13,265 nt of DNA from Methanosarcina sp. (lineage in GTDB: Archaea > Halobacteriota > Methanosarcinia > Methanosarcinales > Methanosarcinaceae): NCBI GenBank assembly GCA_024280975.1, contig JAMXLQ010000180.1, positions 1 to 13,265 on the forward strand, written 5' to 3'. Below, piece after piece: positions 7,683-13,265 of the stretch. How positions within the stretch are numbered: position 1 is the first letter of the stretch; each line of letters starts with the position of its first letter. The notes beneath the pieces are model-generated. The model did no database searches and was not told the DNA's origin. It saw only the letters and a list, made by a program, of their open reading frames with translations. A program made the position numbers and the translations under genes.

Positions 7683-7699
7683 TTCTGGAAGTGAGATTT

Positions 7700-8815
7700 A
7701 TGAGTGAGCTTGAGATTATCGAAGCCGCACTTTTTGCTGCTGGCAGGGCAGTAAGCCTCGAAAAGCTTACGAAAATCACAGGAAAACCCAAAAAAACCGT
7801 CCTTTCGGCAGTACAGAAACTGGCAGAAGCTTATTCTTCCCGAAGATCTGGGATAGAGATTCTTGATCTTGGAGAAAGGTATGTCATGCAGGTCAAGCCT
7901 GAATATTCTGAGCTTATGCGGGAAGTTGCCCCAAAAGAGCTTTCAGCTCCGAAACTTCGTACCCTTTCCATGATTGCTTATCATCAGCCTTTGCTCCAGT
8001 CAGATCTTATTGAGATGAGAGGGAGTGGGGCTTATGACCACATAAAAGATCTTATAGAACGAGGCTTTGTGGAGTCTGTGCCTTGTGGTAGAAGCAGACA
8101 GCTCTCCACAACTCCTCTTTTTGCAGATTATTTTGGACTTAAAAGAAATGACCCAAAAGCCATAAAAGAGAAAATTCTTGAACTTTTGAGATCTCAGGGA
8201 GGGCAGAGTGAGATCAACCTCTGGATTGGAAAGAAGACTATTGCCGTGACTCCCATGTATGAGTCTCTTATGAACATGTGCGGGATCAGGGAATACTTTA
8301 TAGCCAATGCCTACTCACCCTCAAAGGAAGAAATTTCCCGCCTGCTTGAGGCAGATGTTGCTGTGATCTCGGCTGGTTACTCCGAGACTGTAAGGCAGTA
8401 TTGCGATGGAGAAATCTTAGAGGTTCGTTCAACAACTTTTGAAGATCTTATAGAAGCTATTGCTTTACTTGCTGAGGAACTTCCCGATGAAGTGGACTCC
8501 AAAATAGTAGAGAATAGTATTAAGAAAATCAGAGAGACAAGAGAAAAATATGTCTCTTCTGCAGTTCTTATTGAGACGAAGGTCAAGCCGGCAACTGAAA
8601 TGGTCTCAAGAATCGTAAACGATCTTTCCCTAGGAATTTCTGCAGAGGGAGTCTTTATTGCACCTGATTATGGAACTTCGAAAAGTGGAGTTAAGATTGA
8701 GAAAGGAGCTCAGATCCTTATACCCACACACCGCACTGTTGAGGGCGAGCTTCTCCAGAGAGTCTGTACAAAGTATGACTCCATTCTTGAAGGGCTTAAG
8801 AAATTTAAAGATTGA
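7700..8815 (+). CDS. scpB: Segregation and condensation protein B with a C-terminal extension (371 aa)
   Basis: ScpB binds the kleisin ScpA and supports SMC loading and ATPase control. Residues 1 to about 150 carry the two winged helices: IIEAALFAAGRAVSLEKLTK in the first, and LRTLSMIAYHQPLLQSDLIE followed by RG and FADYFGLK in the second. The usual RGVNS motif is replaced by RGSGAYDHI. About 200 further residues follow (from about 165) with patterns such as VTPMYESLMNMCGI, VISAGYSE and TTFEDLIEAIALLAEELPDE; I do not recognise this domain. Typical ScpB proteins are about 180-220 residues, so this is roughly double length in one uninterrupted frame. I chose ATG 7700 because GGAAGTGA lies 5 bases upstream; a GTG at 7691 falls inside that site. 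The 210-base gap from scpA suggests it may have its own promoter. Confidence 0.88.
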   Translation: MSELEIIEAALFAAGRAVSLEKLTKITGKPKKTVLSAVQKLAEAYSSRRSGIEILDLGERYVMQVKPEYSELMREVAPKELSAPKLRTLSMIAYHQPLLQSDLIEMRGSGAYDHIKDLIERGFVESVPCGRSRQLSTTPLFADYFGLKRNDPKAIKEKILELLRSQGGQSEINLWIGKKTIAVTPMYESLMNMCGIREYFIANAYSPSKEEISRLLEADVAVISAGYSETVRQYCDGEILEVRSTTFEDLIEAIALLAEELPDEVDSKIVENSIKKIRETREKYVSSAVLIETKVKPATEMVSRIVNDLSLGISAEGVFIAPDYGTSKSGVKIEKGAQILIPTHRTVEGELLQRVCTKYDSILEGLKKFKD

Positions 8816-8898
8816 AGAACCTGAAAAGGAATATAATTTCACCTATCTATACTAATTTCTTTTTAATCAGGAGCGCCTTGAATTTAAGTTTTTCTGTC

Positions 8899-9000
8899 GC
8901 ATTTATATTCAATATATAAAGCATTTATATAGTATATAGGGTATTTAACTATAGCTTTATATACTGGTTAGAGAATATTACCTTTGCTTTATATACTGAG
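8899..9000 (+). promoter_or_regulatory. Multiple TATA-like boxes upstream of the TBP gene
   Basis: Two motif pairs are present. GCATTTATAT occurs at 8899-8908 and 8921-8930 (22 bases apart). GCTTTATATACTG occurs at 8954-8966 and 8986-8998 (32 bases apart). A further TATATA lies in each AT-rich link. The 8955-8963 box would start transcription near 8984 with a short leader. The 8986 copy is too close to the start codon to be a normal promoter, so it could be a site where TBP or another factor represses its own gene. Confidence 0.6.
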
Positions 9001-9009
9001 GGTTGACTA

Positions 9010-9561
9010 ATGAGCGAATCTAGCATCAAGATCGAAAATGTGGTTGCATCCACAAAACTCGCTGAAGAATTCGACTTAACTGTTATCGAATCCGAGTTCG
9101 AAGGAGCTGAGTACAACAAACAGAAGTTCCCTGGGCTCGTTTACAGGGTTTCAGATCCTAAAGCTGCATTCCTGGTCTTTACTTCCGGTAAGGTTGTCTG
9201 TACAGGGGCAAAAAACGTTGACGATGTACATACAGTTATAGGGAACATGGCGAGAAAGCTGAACAGTATTGGGATTAAGACCATAGAAAACCCCCAGATT
9301 ACTGTCCAGAATATTGTTGCTTCCGCAGACCTGCATACTATTTTGAACCTCAATGCGATTGCAATAGGGCTTGGACTTGAAAACATTGAATATGAGCCTG
9401 AGCAGTTCCCTGGCCTTGTATATAGAATTGATGAACCCAAAGTAGTTGTGCTTATTTTCAGCTCCGGAAAACTGGTAGTTACAGGCGGCAAGTCCCCTGA
9501 AGATTGTGAGAGAGGCGTCGAAGTCGTCCGCCAGCAGCTCGACAACATGGGACTTTTGTAA
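9010..9561 (+). CDS. tbp: TATA-box-binding protein (TBP, 183 aa)
   Basis: TBP is the archaeal general transcription factor that binds and bends the TATA box and recruits TFB and RNA polymerase. The protein consists of the two expected direct repeats of about 90 residues. Repeat 1 starts [10 protein letters not shown] and contains [20 protein letters not shown] and GKVVCTGAK. Repeat 2 starts [12 protein letters not shown] and contains [20 protein letters not shown] and GKLVVTGGK. Length is normal, and there is no acidic tail beyond the second repeat. The ATG follows GAGGGTTG by a few bases. Some Methanosarcina genomes carry more than one TBP gene; from this window I cannot say which copy this is. 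The promoter has an array of TATA-like boxes, which suggests autoregulation. Confidence 0.97.
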   Translation: MSESSIKIENVVASTKLAEEFDLTVIESEFEGAEYNKQKFPGLVYRVSDPKAAFLVFTSGKVVCTGAKNVDDVHTVIGNMARKLNSIGIKTIENPQITVQNIVASADLHTILNLNAIAIGLGLENIEYEPEQFPGLVYRIDEPKVVVLIFSSGKLVVTGGKSPEDCERGVEVVRQQLDNMGLL

Positions 9562-9608
9562 GAACCCTCAATATATTAATATACCCATTTTCTGGAAGTA
9601 AAGGAACT

Positions 9609-9617
9609 AATATTATA
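9609..9617 (+). promoter_or_regulatory. TATA-like box before the glycosyltransferase gene
   Basis: AATATTATAC lies about 65 bases before the GTG start, with transcription expected near 9640. The 113-base gap after tbp allows either a separate promoter or read-through. Confidence 0.3.
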
Positions 9618-9674
9618 CAATAAAACGGATTCTGCGGTGTGCGTAGAGGTTCCGGCAAAGGATATGTGTGAGAT

Positions 9675-10592
9675 GTGAACAGCGCAGATATTTGCATTCT
9701 TATTCCAACTTTGAATGAAGCTGCAACAATAGGGCAGCTTATTAAGGACTTCAGGCAGGAAGGCTTTTCCAATATTTTTGTAATTGATGGAAACAGCAAA
9801 GACGGCACAGGGAAAATTGCAGAAGCTGAAGGCGCAAGAGTTGTCATGCAAACCGGAAAAGGTAAAGGGCAGGCAATGATTCAGGCTTTCGGGCTTATAA
9901 AGAGCCCCTACGTAATAATGGTTGATGGCGACGGAACGTATCTTGCCCGGGATGCCCATTCCCTCATTAAGCCTATTCTGGAAGACCGTGCCGACCACGT
10001 TATAGGTAACCGGTTGGAAAAATACTCCCAAGGAGCTTTTACGAGGCTCAATCTTGTGGGCAACCATTTGATAAATATGTTTTTTGACGTTGCATATGGC
10101 GTGAAGTTAAAAGATATCCTCTCAGGTTACCGTGCGTTTACACTTGAAAGTGTAAAGGAACTTGAACTTAATAAGACAGGTTTCGAAATCGAGACTGAAA
10201 TTTCTGTGGAATGTATTCTTAAAAAACAGAGGGTTGAAGAAGTCCCTATAACTTATCTTCCAAGAAGTGAAAAAGGCTCAACCAAGCTAAATCCAGTAAA
10301 AGATGGGTTCAGAATCGGGTCTACTATCTACAAGCTTGCAAAAATGCATAATCCCATGTTTTACTTTGGAATTATAGGTTTCATCTTAATCATGGCAGGC
10401 CTGTTCACAGGAGCCTTTGTTGTAGCCGAGTGGTTCAGGGGAATCGATCATATCCCGCTTACTATTCTTACAACCCTACTGATCATATTCGGCCTTCAGA
10501 TGTTTATCTTCGGCACTTTGAGTGATTTCGTTTTAACCCTCCATAGGCAAACAGTCCGGTTAATTATGGAGCAGAATAAACAGAAGAAATAG
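9675..10592 (+). CDS. aglJ: AglJ-like family 2 glycosyltransferase with two C-terminal membrane helices (305 aa)
   Basis: This is a GT-A fold family 2 transferase of the dolichol-phosphate sugar synthase type, acting at the cytoplasmic membrane face to load a sugar on a lipid carrier. Visible motifs are PTLNEAATIG (11-20), VIDGNSKDGT (36-45), the DxD metal site VDGDGTY (83-89), GNRL (111-114), LSGYRAF (149-155) and GFEIETE (169-175). Two membrane segments lie at about 229-251 and 261-283, the first preceded by NPMFYFG. This order and length match AglJ, which adds the first sugar in archaeal N-glycosylation; the AglJ name rests on my recall of the halophile protein, and the sugar is unknown. 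Start: GTG 9675, with only a weak GTGAG upstream. A heavily sequon-bearing surface protein is encoded nearby (11158), which fits surface glycosylation. Confidence 0.85.
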   Translation: MNSADICILIPTLNEAATIGQLIKDFRQEGFSNIFVIDGNSKDGTGKIAEAEGARVVMQTGKGKGQAMIQAFGLIKSPYVIMVDGDGTYLARDAHSLIKPILEDRADHVIGNRLEKYSQGAFTRLNLVGNHLINMFFDVAYGVKLKDILSGYRAFTLESVKELELNKTGFEIETEISVECILKKQRVEEVPITYLPRSEKGSTKLNPVKDGFRIGSTIYKLAKMHNPMFYFGIIGFILIMAGLFTGAFVVAEWFRGIDHIPLTILTTLLIIFGLQMFIFGTLSDFVLTLHRQTVRLIMEQNKQKK

Positions 10593-10640
10593 AAATTTTT
10601 ATTTTTTCAGTCTATATTTTTTTAAATTTTTAGTTATTTA
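10593..10640 (+). terminator. T-run terminator after the glycosyltransferase
   Basis: AAATTTTTATTTTTTCAG and TATTTTTTTAAATTTTTAG follow the TAG stop at once. Repeated oligo-T tracts are typical archaeal termination signals. Confidence 0.5.
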
Positions 10641-11036
10641 CTTTTATAGAATTTAGAAACTATTACAATAGCATATAGTATCAATTGTACTAATGATCTT
10701 TCGATTAATTTTCTGAAAATATGATATGTTATGCTAGTTTCAAAATTATTGTTTAGTCTATATGTGGTGTGAGTTATAAATTGACTTCCTGTTTCCCTCT
10801 TTTAGAAAGCATACAGCTTACACTTTCAATAGGTTAACTCGAAATCTAAGGCTTAGGTAAGAAACAGCCGGTAGTGATTATCCTATAAGTAAGTTCTGTC
10901 TAAAAATCCTAATCGATTTTTGTTTTCCTATTTCAAGTCTGTAAATTTCCTTTTCTCTAATATTGTTAGAGAGTTTGGCCAAAATACTTATAGAAAATTA
11001 ATAAAAAGTAATTATAGAGTTCAAACATAACTTTTC
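10641..11036. other. AT-rich spacer without a recognisable gene
   Basis: I see no ORF of useful length on either strand. There are scattered TATA-like strings (for example GTTATAAATTGAC near 10773) and a tiny inverted repeat CTAAGGCTTAG. Nothing supports an RNA gene. Confidence 0.5.
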
Positions 11037-11040
11037 AAAT

Positions 11041-11080
11041 CAGTGGGTAGACAGGCTATCCAGTGACAGCTTTAGTAACG
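11041..11080 (+). repeat. 40-base direct repeat, copy 1
   Basis: It matches 12139-12178 at 37 of 40 positions. The string GGGTAGACAGGCTATCC inside it can form a 6-base stem with one G-U pair. In the frame beginning at 11041 it reads QWVDRLSSDSFSN and continues to a stop at 11110-11112, with a stop only about 13 codons upstream. It lies just before the promoter of the 11158 gene. Confidence 0.85.
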
Positions 11081-11090
11081 CAAACAAATC

Positions 11091-11100
11091 CCTATATATG
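11091..11100 (+). promoter_or_regulatory. TATA box of the sequon-rich protein gene
   Basis: CCTATATATG lies about 60 bases before the GTG at 11158. Transcription is expected near 11120, giving a leader of about 35-40 bases. Confidence 0.45.
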
Positions 11101-11157
11101 AACTCTACATGAAGAACATATGTAATCCAGCTACTTAAAAATACTAGGCGGGATAAA

Positions 11158-12075
11158 GTGAGAAAAAGAAATCTGCTGCTCATTCCTATCTTTTTTGTTT
11201 TTTTAATTATAGGCATATTTGCCTATGCTGTTTGCATGGATTTAAAAGATTGGAGGGAGGACGCTACTAGATACTACTGTAGGTATGATGTTGAAGTGAC
11301 AGGCCTTTCAGGAAGGGAAGTAAATGGAACAACCATGATAATGATTCCTATACCCGCATCTAAGGAAGGAAAATTTTTTACTCCAGCTACTCAGAAAGAT
11401 ACTCGTACACAGAAGTTATTGCACATATTTTTTAATTGGCCTGAACCAGATCGCAGTGGCCCCTATTATCATTATCAAAATATAGCTGAACTTTTCGATA
11501 ACAAAGAGATAATTGGGAATTGGACGACTTTCATTGCAGAAACCGACAAAGGCTATATGCTCGGATTCAGGACAAATGAGACTAGGCTCGAAGATATTCA
11601 TTTTGGTGGCAGCTTTGTTGCAGATTATTTTGATATTTTTAATCCCATAAATAATGGAAGCCCTATATTATTCCCGATTGAAAACGTTTCAAACAATTCT
11701 ACGATCCCTTACGGAGACTACACTAGGTATGCCTCATATCCGACATATGATACCTACGTCTACTTAAGCGATAATCTAAAAGGAGGAGAAACATCTTTCA
11801 AGATAATTTTGAATGCAAATAATGACGTAACGGAGTGGCCTGATAAATATATGGGTCGGTACGATAATTTACTATTAGCAAATGTAAGTGGCACAGGCTA
11901 TGTAAAAGTCCGGGCTATCTTGGGACAGGATATACCTTTTGGGAGTCACAATTCTGATGTATTGGGCAGCCAATATGCTTATGATTATTATGAAAATAAA
12001 ACGACTCACGTTGTAAACGAAACCAGCCGTCATACAGAAATTACTGCAATAAGGATGCCATCTTATTTAGGCTGA
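11158..12075 (+). CDS. Membrane-anchored exported protein with ten N-glycosylation sequons, function unknown (305 aa)
   Basis: I do not recognise the family. The N-terminus MRKRNLLLIPIFFVFLIIG is a basic start followed by a hydrophobic segment (about 6-25), so the rest is exported and either anchored or cleaved. The exported part is rich in Tyr, Asn and Thr, with motifs such as DVEVTGLSG and MIMIPIPASKEG that suggest a beta-rich fold. Ten N-X-S/T sequons lie at residues 56, 121, 140, 166, 176, 179, 180, 242, 280 and 287. There are two cysteines, at 26 and 41. The GTG start is the only sensible one in frame, with a partial site (AGGCGGGA) upstream. It is flanked by two copies of a 40-base direct repeat and a T-run follows it. 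It may be part of the surface layer or envelope; that is inference. Confidence 0.8.
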   Translation: MRKRNLLLIPIFFVFLIIGIFAYAVCMDLKDWREDATRYYCRYDVEVTGLSGREVNGTTMIMIPIPASKEGKFFTPATQKDTRTQKLLHIFFNWPEPDRSGPYYHYQNIAELFDNKEIIGNWTTFIAETDKGYMLGFRTNETRLEDIHFGGSFVADYFDIFNPINNGSPILFPIENVSNNSTIPYGDYTRYASYPTYDTYVYLSDNLKGGETSFKIILNANNDVTEWPDKYMGRYDNLLLANVSGTGYVKVRAILGQDIPFGSHNSDVLGSQYAYDYYENKTTHVVNETSRHTEITAIRMPSYLG

Positions 12076-12083
12076 AAAGTCAG

Positions 12084-12102
12084 TTTCCATTCTTCTTTTT
12101 TT
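12084..12102 (+). terminator. T-run after the sequon-rich gene
   Basis: TTTCCATTCTTCTTTTTTT begins a few bases after the TGA stop at 12073-12075. It is a plausible oligo-T terminator. Confidence 0.4.
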
Positions 12103-12126
12103 AAGGTTAATATTAATCAGTTCTAA

Positions 12127-12271
12127 TGGATCGAATATCAGTGGGTAGACAGGCTATCCAGCGACGGGTTTAGTAACGTAATTGATGAGGTTTGATCTCC
12201 TTATAGACATCACCGAATATCGAAAATTTATCCAAGACCCCGTAGACTACACAGTATCTCTACTCTTCGAA
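12127..12271 (+). pseudogene. Possible decayed gene fragment spanning repeat copy 2
   Basis: The repeat frame runs from after the TAA at 12124-12126 to TGA 12193-12195. Without a gap, a second frame from 12185 (ATG AGG TTT GAT) continues with a protein-like string, DLLIDITEYRKFIQDPVDY, to TAG 12269-12271. A single frameshift near 12190 would join the two. The product is not recognised. Alternatively the second frame is a chance ORF of 28 codons, or the repeat is an RNA or DNA element with no coding role. Confidence 0.25.
12139..12178 (+). repeat. 40-base direct repeat, copy 2
   Basis: It differs from copy 1 (11041-11080) at three bases. Read in the same frame it gives QWVDRLSSDGFSNVIDEV and then TGA at 12193-12195. 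One of the changes is synonymous (AGT to AGC, Ser); the other two fall in one codon (AGC to GGG, Ser to Gly). Confidence 0.85.
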
Positions 12272-12307
12272 TAGGGCTAAGTTCCAACTGCTAATAAAAT
12301 ATACTAA

Positions 12308-12317
12308 AGATATATAA
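12308..12317 (+). promoter_or_regulatory. TATA box of the 12340 gene, placing the start at the ATG
   Basis: AGATATATAA is centred about 27 bases before the ATG at 12340. Transcription would begin at or next to the start codon, consistent with a leaderless message. The nearer TTTATATATA (12331-12340) is too close to serve as its promoter. Confidence 0.4.
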
Positions 12318-12339
12318 CGCCTAATGGCAATTTATATAT

Positions 12340-12606
12340 ATGAACATTGACCAGAAAAAAATAATCGAAAAATTGATTTTATTTATTGTTATATTTATTG
12401 TCTCAACTATATTTATATACTACATTTTTTTTGCACGATTTGTGCCAACTTCCTATTCTCATACAGTGGAATATGCAAATGGAACAAATGTAACAATGTC
12501 TGTTGACTCTGCGACAGATTTATATGAAAAAATTTTTATTGTGTTTTCAGGTATCATAGGTTGTGCTTTAGGAATTATAATATCTACTAGAATAATTAAA
12601 GACTGA
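12340..12606 (+). CDS. Small two-helix membrane protein, function unknown (88 aa)
   Basis: The family is not recognised. Helix 1 spans about 11-31 (LILFIVIFIVSTIFIYYIFF) and helix 2 about 64-82 (KIFIVFSGIIGCALGIIIST). The lysine-rich N-terminus (MNIDQKKIIEK) and the basic end (RIIKD) predict both ends in the cytoplasm. The loop of about 32 residues would be outside and has two sequons, N47-G-T and N50-V-T. No ribosome binding site precedes the ATG, and the TATA spacing suggests a leaderless transcript. It stands alone between two long AT-rich spacers, downstream of another sequon-bearing exported protein. Helix composition and the clean stop support a real gene; overall codon use is very AT-rich. 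Confidence 0.65.
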   Translation: MNIDQKKIIEKLILFIVIFIVSTIFIYYIFFARFVPTSYSHTVEYANGTNVTMSVDSATDLYEKIFIVFSGIIGCALGIIISTRIIKD

Positions 12607-13058
12607 TTTAACTAAACTCCAATTGACTTAAGGAATCTATAACTGTCATAGTCCATTTTTCATAAAGGCTTATATTTCCATTAGTAACACTTATTTAAAT
12701 CGATATCAGCAGAACCTGAGAAAAGTGCATATGTGTTTCTTAAAGTTTTTTTGCATTTTATAAGACACTCACAGAAGGAAACAAGCATATTCCTATACAA
12801 TGTGTAATGATCGAGAAAACAAACACATAGGCAATTGTAGGAAATTAAGCCTAGAAGGGGCAATTTTCGTTATAAAAATCAAGCTATAATATAGGAATTA
12901 CATTTTTGGTATTACGTTTTTCAAAAAAATTGCATTGATTCTGCATATTGGAGGTATTTTGTAATTATTCAGAAATTTGAAACTTTTGAATATCCATAAG
13001 TTTTTTCTATGGAACCTATAAGTAAACTACGAGGCAAATTTACAGAAAAATAGGCACA
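12607..13058. other. AT-rich spacer, no convincing gene
   Basis: A 60-codon minus-strand frame (12681-12863) and a 29-codon plus-strand frame (12800-12889, starting MCNDRENKHIG) are open. Both lack a ribosome binding site and look like chance. I see no repeats or RNA genes. Confidence 0.5.
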
Positions 13059-13199
13059 CTACTCGAATTTATCACCTACATCAAAGTTATACTTTAGATT
13101 ATAATCAGTTAGTGCCTCTCCAATGCAGCCAAGTCCGAATACCGAAATTACTAACAATATAAGTATTAATTTAAATTTCTTTTTTGAACTGTTAATCAC
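13059..13199 (-). CDS. Short lipoprotein, possibly truncated at an amber codon (46 aa)
   Basis: The GTG start at 13199-13197 follows GGAGAG by 4 bases, a strong ribosome binding site. The product begins MINSSKKKFKLILILLVISV and continues FGLGCIGEALTDYNLKYNFD. It is a textbook lipoprotein signal: basic N-terminus, hydrophobic core and lipobox LG-C at residue 25. After lipidation at the cysteine only about 22 residues remain (CIGEALTDYNLKYNFDVGDKFE), short for a lipoprotein. The stop is TAG at 13061-13059. Beyond it the same frame stays open for 29 more codons to TGA. Methanosarcina can read TAG as pyrrolysine, so either read-through, a truncated gene, or a genuine tiny lipoprotein is possible. 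The ending VGDKFE looks like the start of a larger domain, so truncation is my first guess. Confidence 0.6.
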   Translation of the reverse strand: MINSSKKKFKLILILLVISVFGLGCIGEALTDYNLKYNFDVGDKFE

Positions 13200-13250
13200 A
13201 CTTGCCTCTCCTTTTATAAATTGACACTGTAAAATAAATAATCTTAGCGG

Positions 13251-13260
13251 CTATAAATAT
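13251..13260 (-). promoter_or_regulatory. TATA box of the minus-strand lipoprotein gene
   Basis: Read on the minus strand this is ATATTTATAG, about 52 bases before the GTG. Transcription would start near 13228, leaving a short leader with the ribosome binding site. Confidence 0.4.
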
Positions 13261-13265
13261 GCCAA

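Noticed and set aside
9576..10067. 163-codon minus-strand frame over the glycosyltransferase start
   Set aside because: It is antisense to clear GT-2 motifs and has no coherent protein features.
11041..12178. Insertion sequence bounded by the 40-base repeats
   Set aside because: The repeats are direct, not inverted, the enclosed gene has no transposase features, and no short target duplications were found.
12681..12863. Cys-rich 60-codon minus-strand frame
   Set aside because: It has no ribosome binding site and no paired-cysteine metal-binding pattern; it is likely chance.
12800..12889. 29-codon plus-strand frame starting MCNDRENKHIG
   Set aside because: It is too short, without a ribosome binding site or recognisable relatives.
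10774..13225. 12-base string TTATAAATTGAC shared by 10774-10785 and 13214-13225
   Set aside because: It is short and AT-rich, so chance is likely; the flanks do not match.

Overview
The window looks like chromosomal DNA of a methanogenic archaeon, most likely a Methanosarcina or close relative. It encodes an archaeal TATA-binding protein, an archaeal-type SMC with its ScpA and ScpB partners, and an archaeal surface-glycosylation transferase. Gene starts follow GGAGGTGA-like ribosome binding sites, intergenic DNA is AT-rich with TTTATATA promoter boxes, and there are no rRNA or tRNA genes. The genus is inferred from the style and recall of protein sequences, not from a search.

Left part (1-1892): the C-terminal part of a FeoB ferrous iron transporter enters from the left edge and ends at 810. 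A small acidic ORF (1079-1270) follows, then an imperfect hairpin, and a long gene-poor AT-rich stretch that ends in a promoter with a short palindrome where transcription should start.

Middle part (1893-8815): this is a chromosome-organisation cluster. A coiled-coil and proline-rich protein of unknown function (1893-2897) lies 52 bases before smc (2950-6477). smc overlaps scpA (6470-7489) by 8 bases. After a 210-base spacer with 17-base degenerate tandem repeats comes scpB (7700-8815), which carries about 200 extra C-terminal residues. SMC is the ATPase, ScpA the kleisin that bridges its heads, and ScpB the winged-helix partner of ScpA; together they compact and segregate DNA. The SMC Walker A motif reads GPNGSGMS, with methionine where the catalytic lysine should be, while the rest of the gene is intact. 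This is the most striking single observation here.

Right-centre (8816-10592): the TATA-binding protein gene has an unusual promoter with several TATA-like boxes in two repeated pairs. It is followed by an AglJ-like membrane glycosyltransferase.

Right part (10593-13265): this AT-rich region has low gene density and surface-protein character. It holds a membrane-anchored exported protein with ten N-glycosylation sequons, an 88-residue two-helix membrane protein, and on the minus strand a 46-codon lipoprotein ORF that stops at an amber codon. A 40-base direct repeat (37 of 40 identical) flanks the sequon-rich gene. Its translation is conserved in one frame, so the copies may be fragments of a decayed, duplicated gene.
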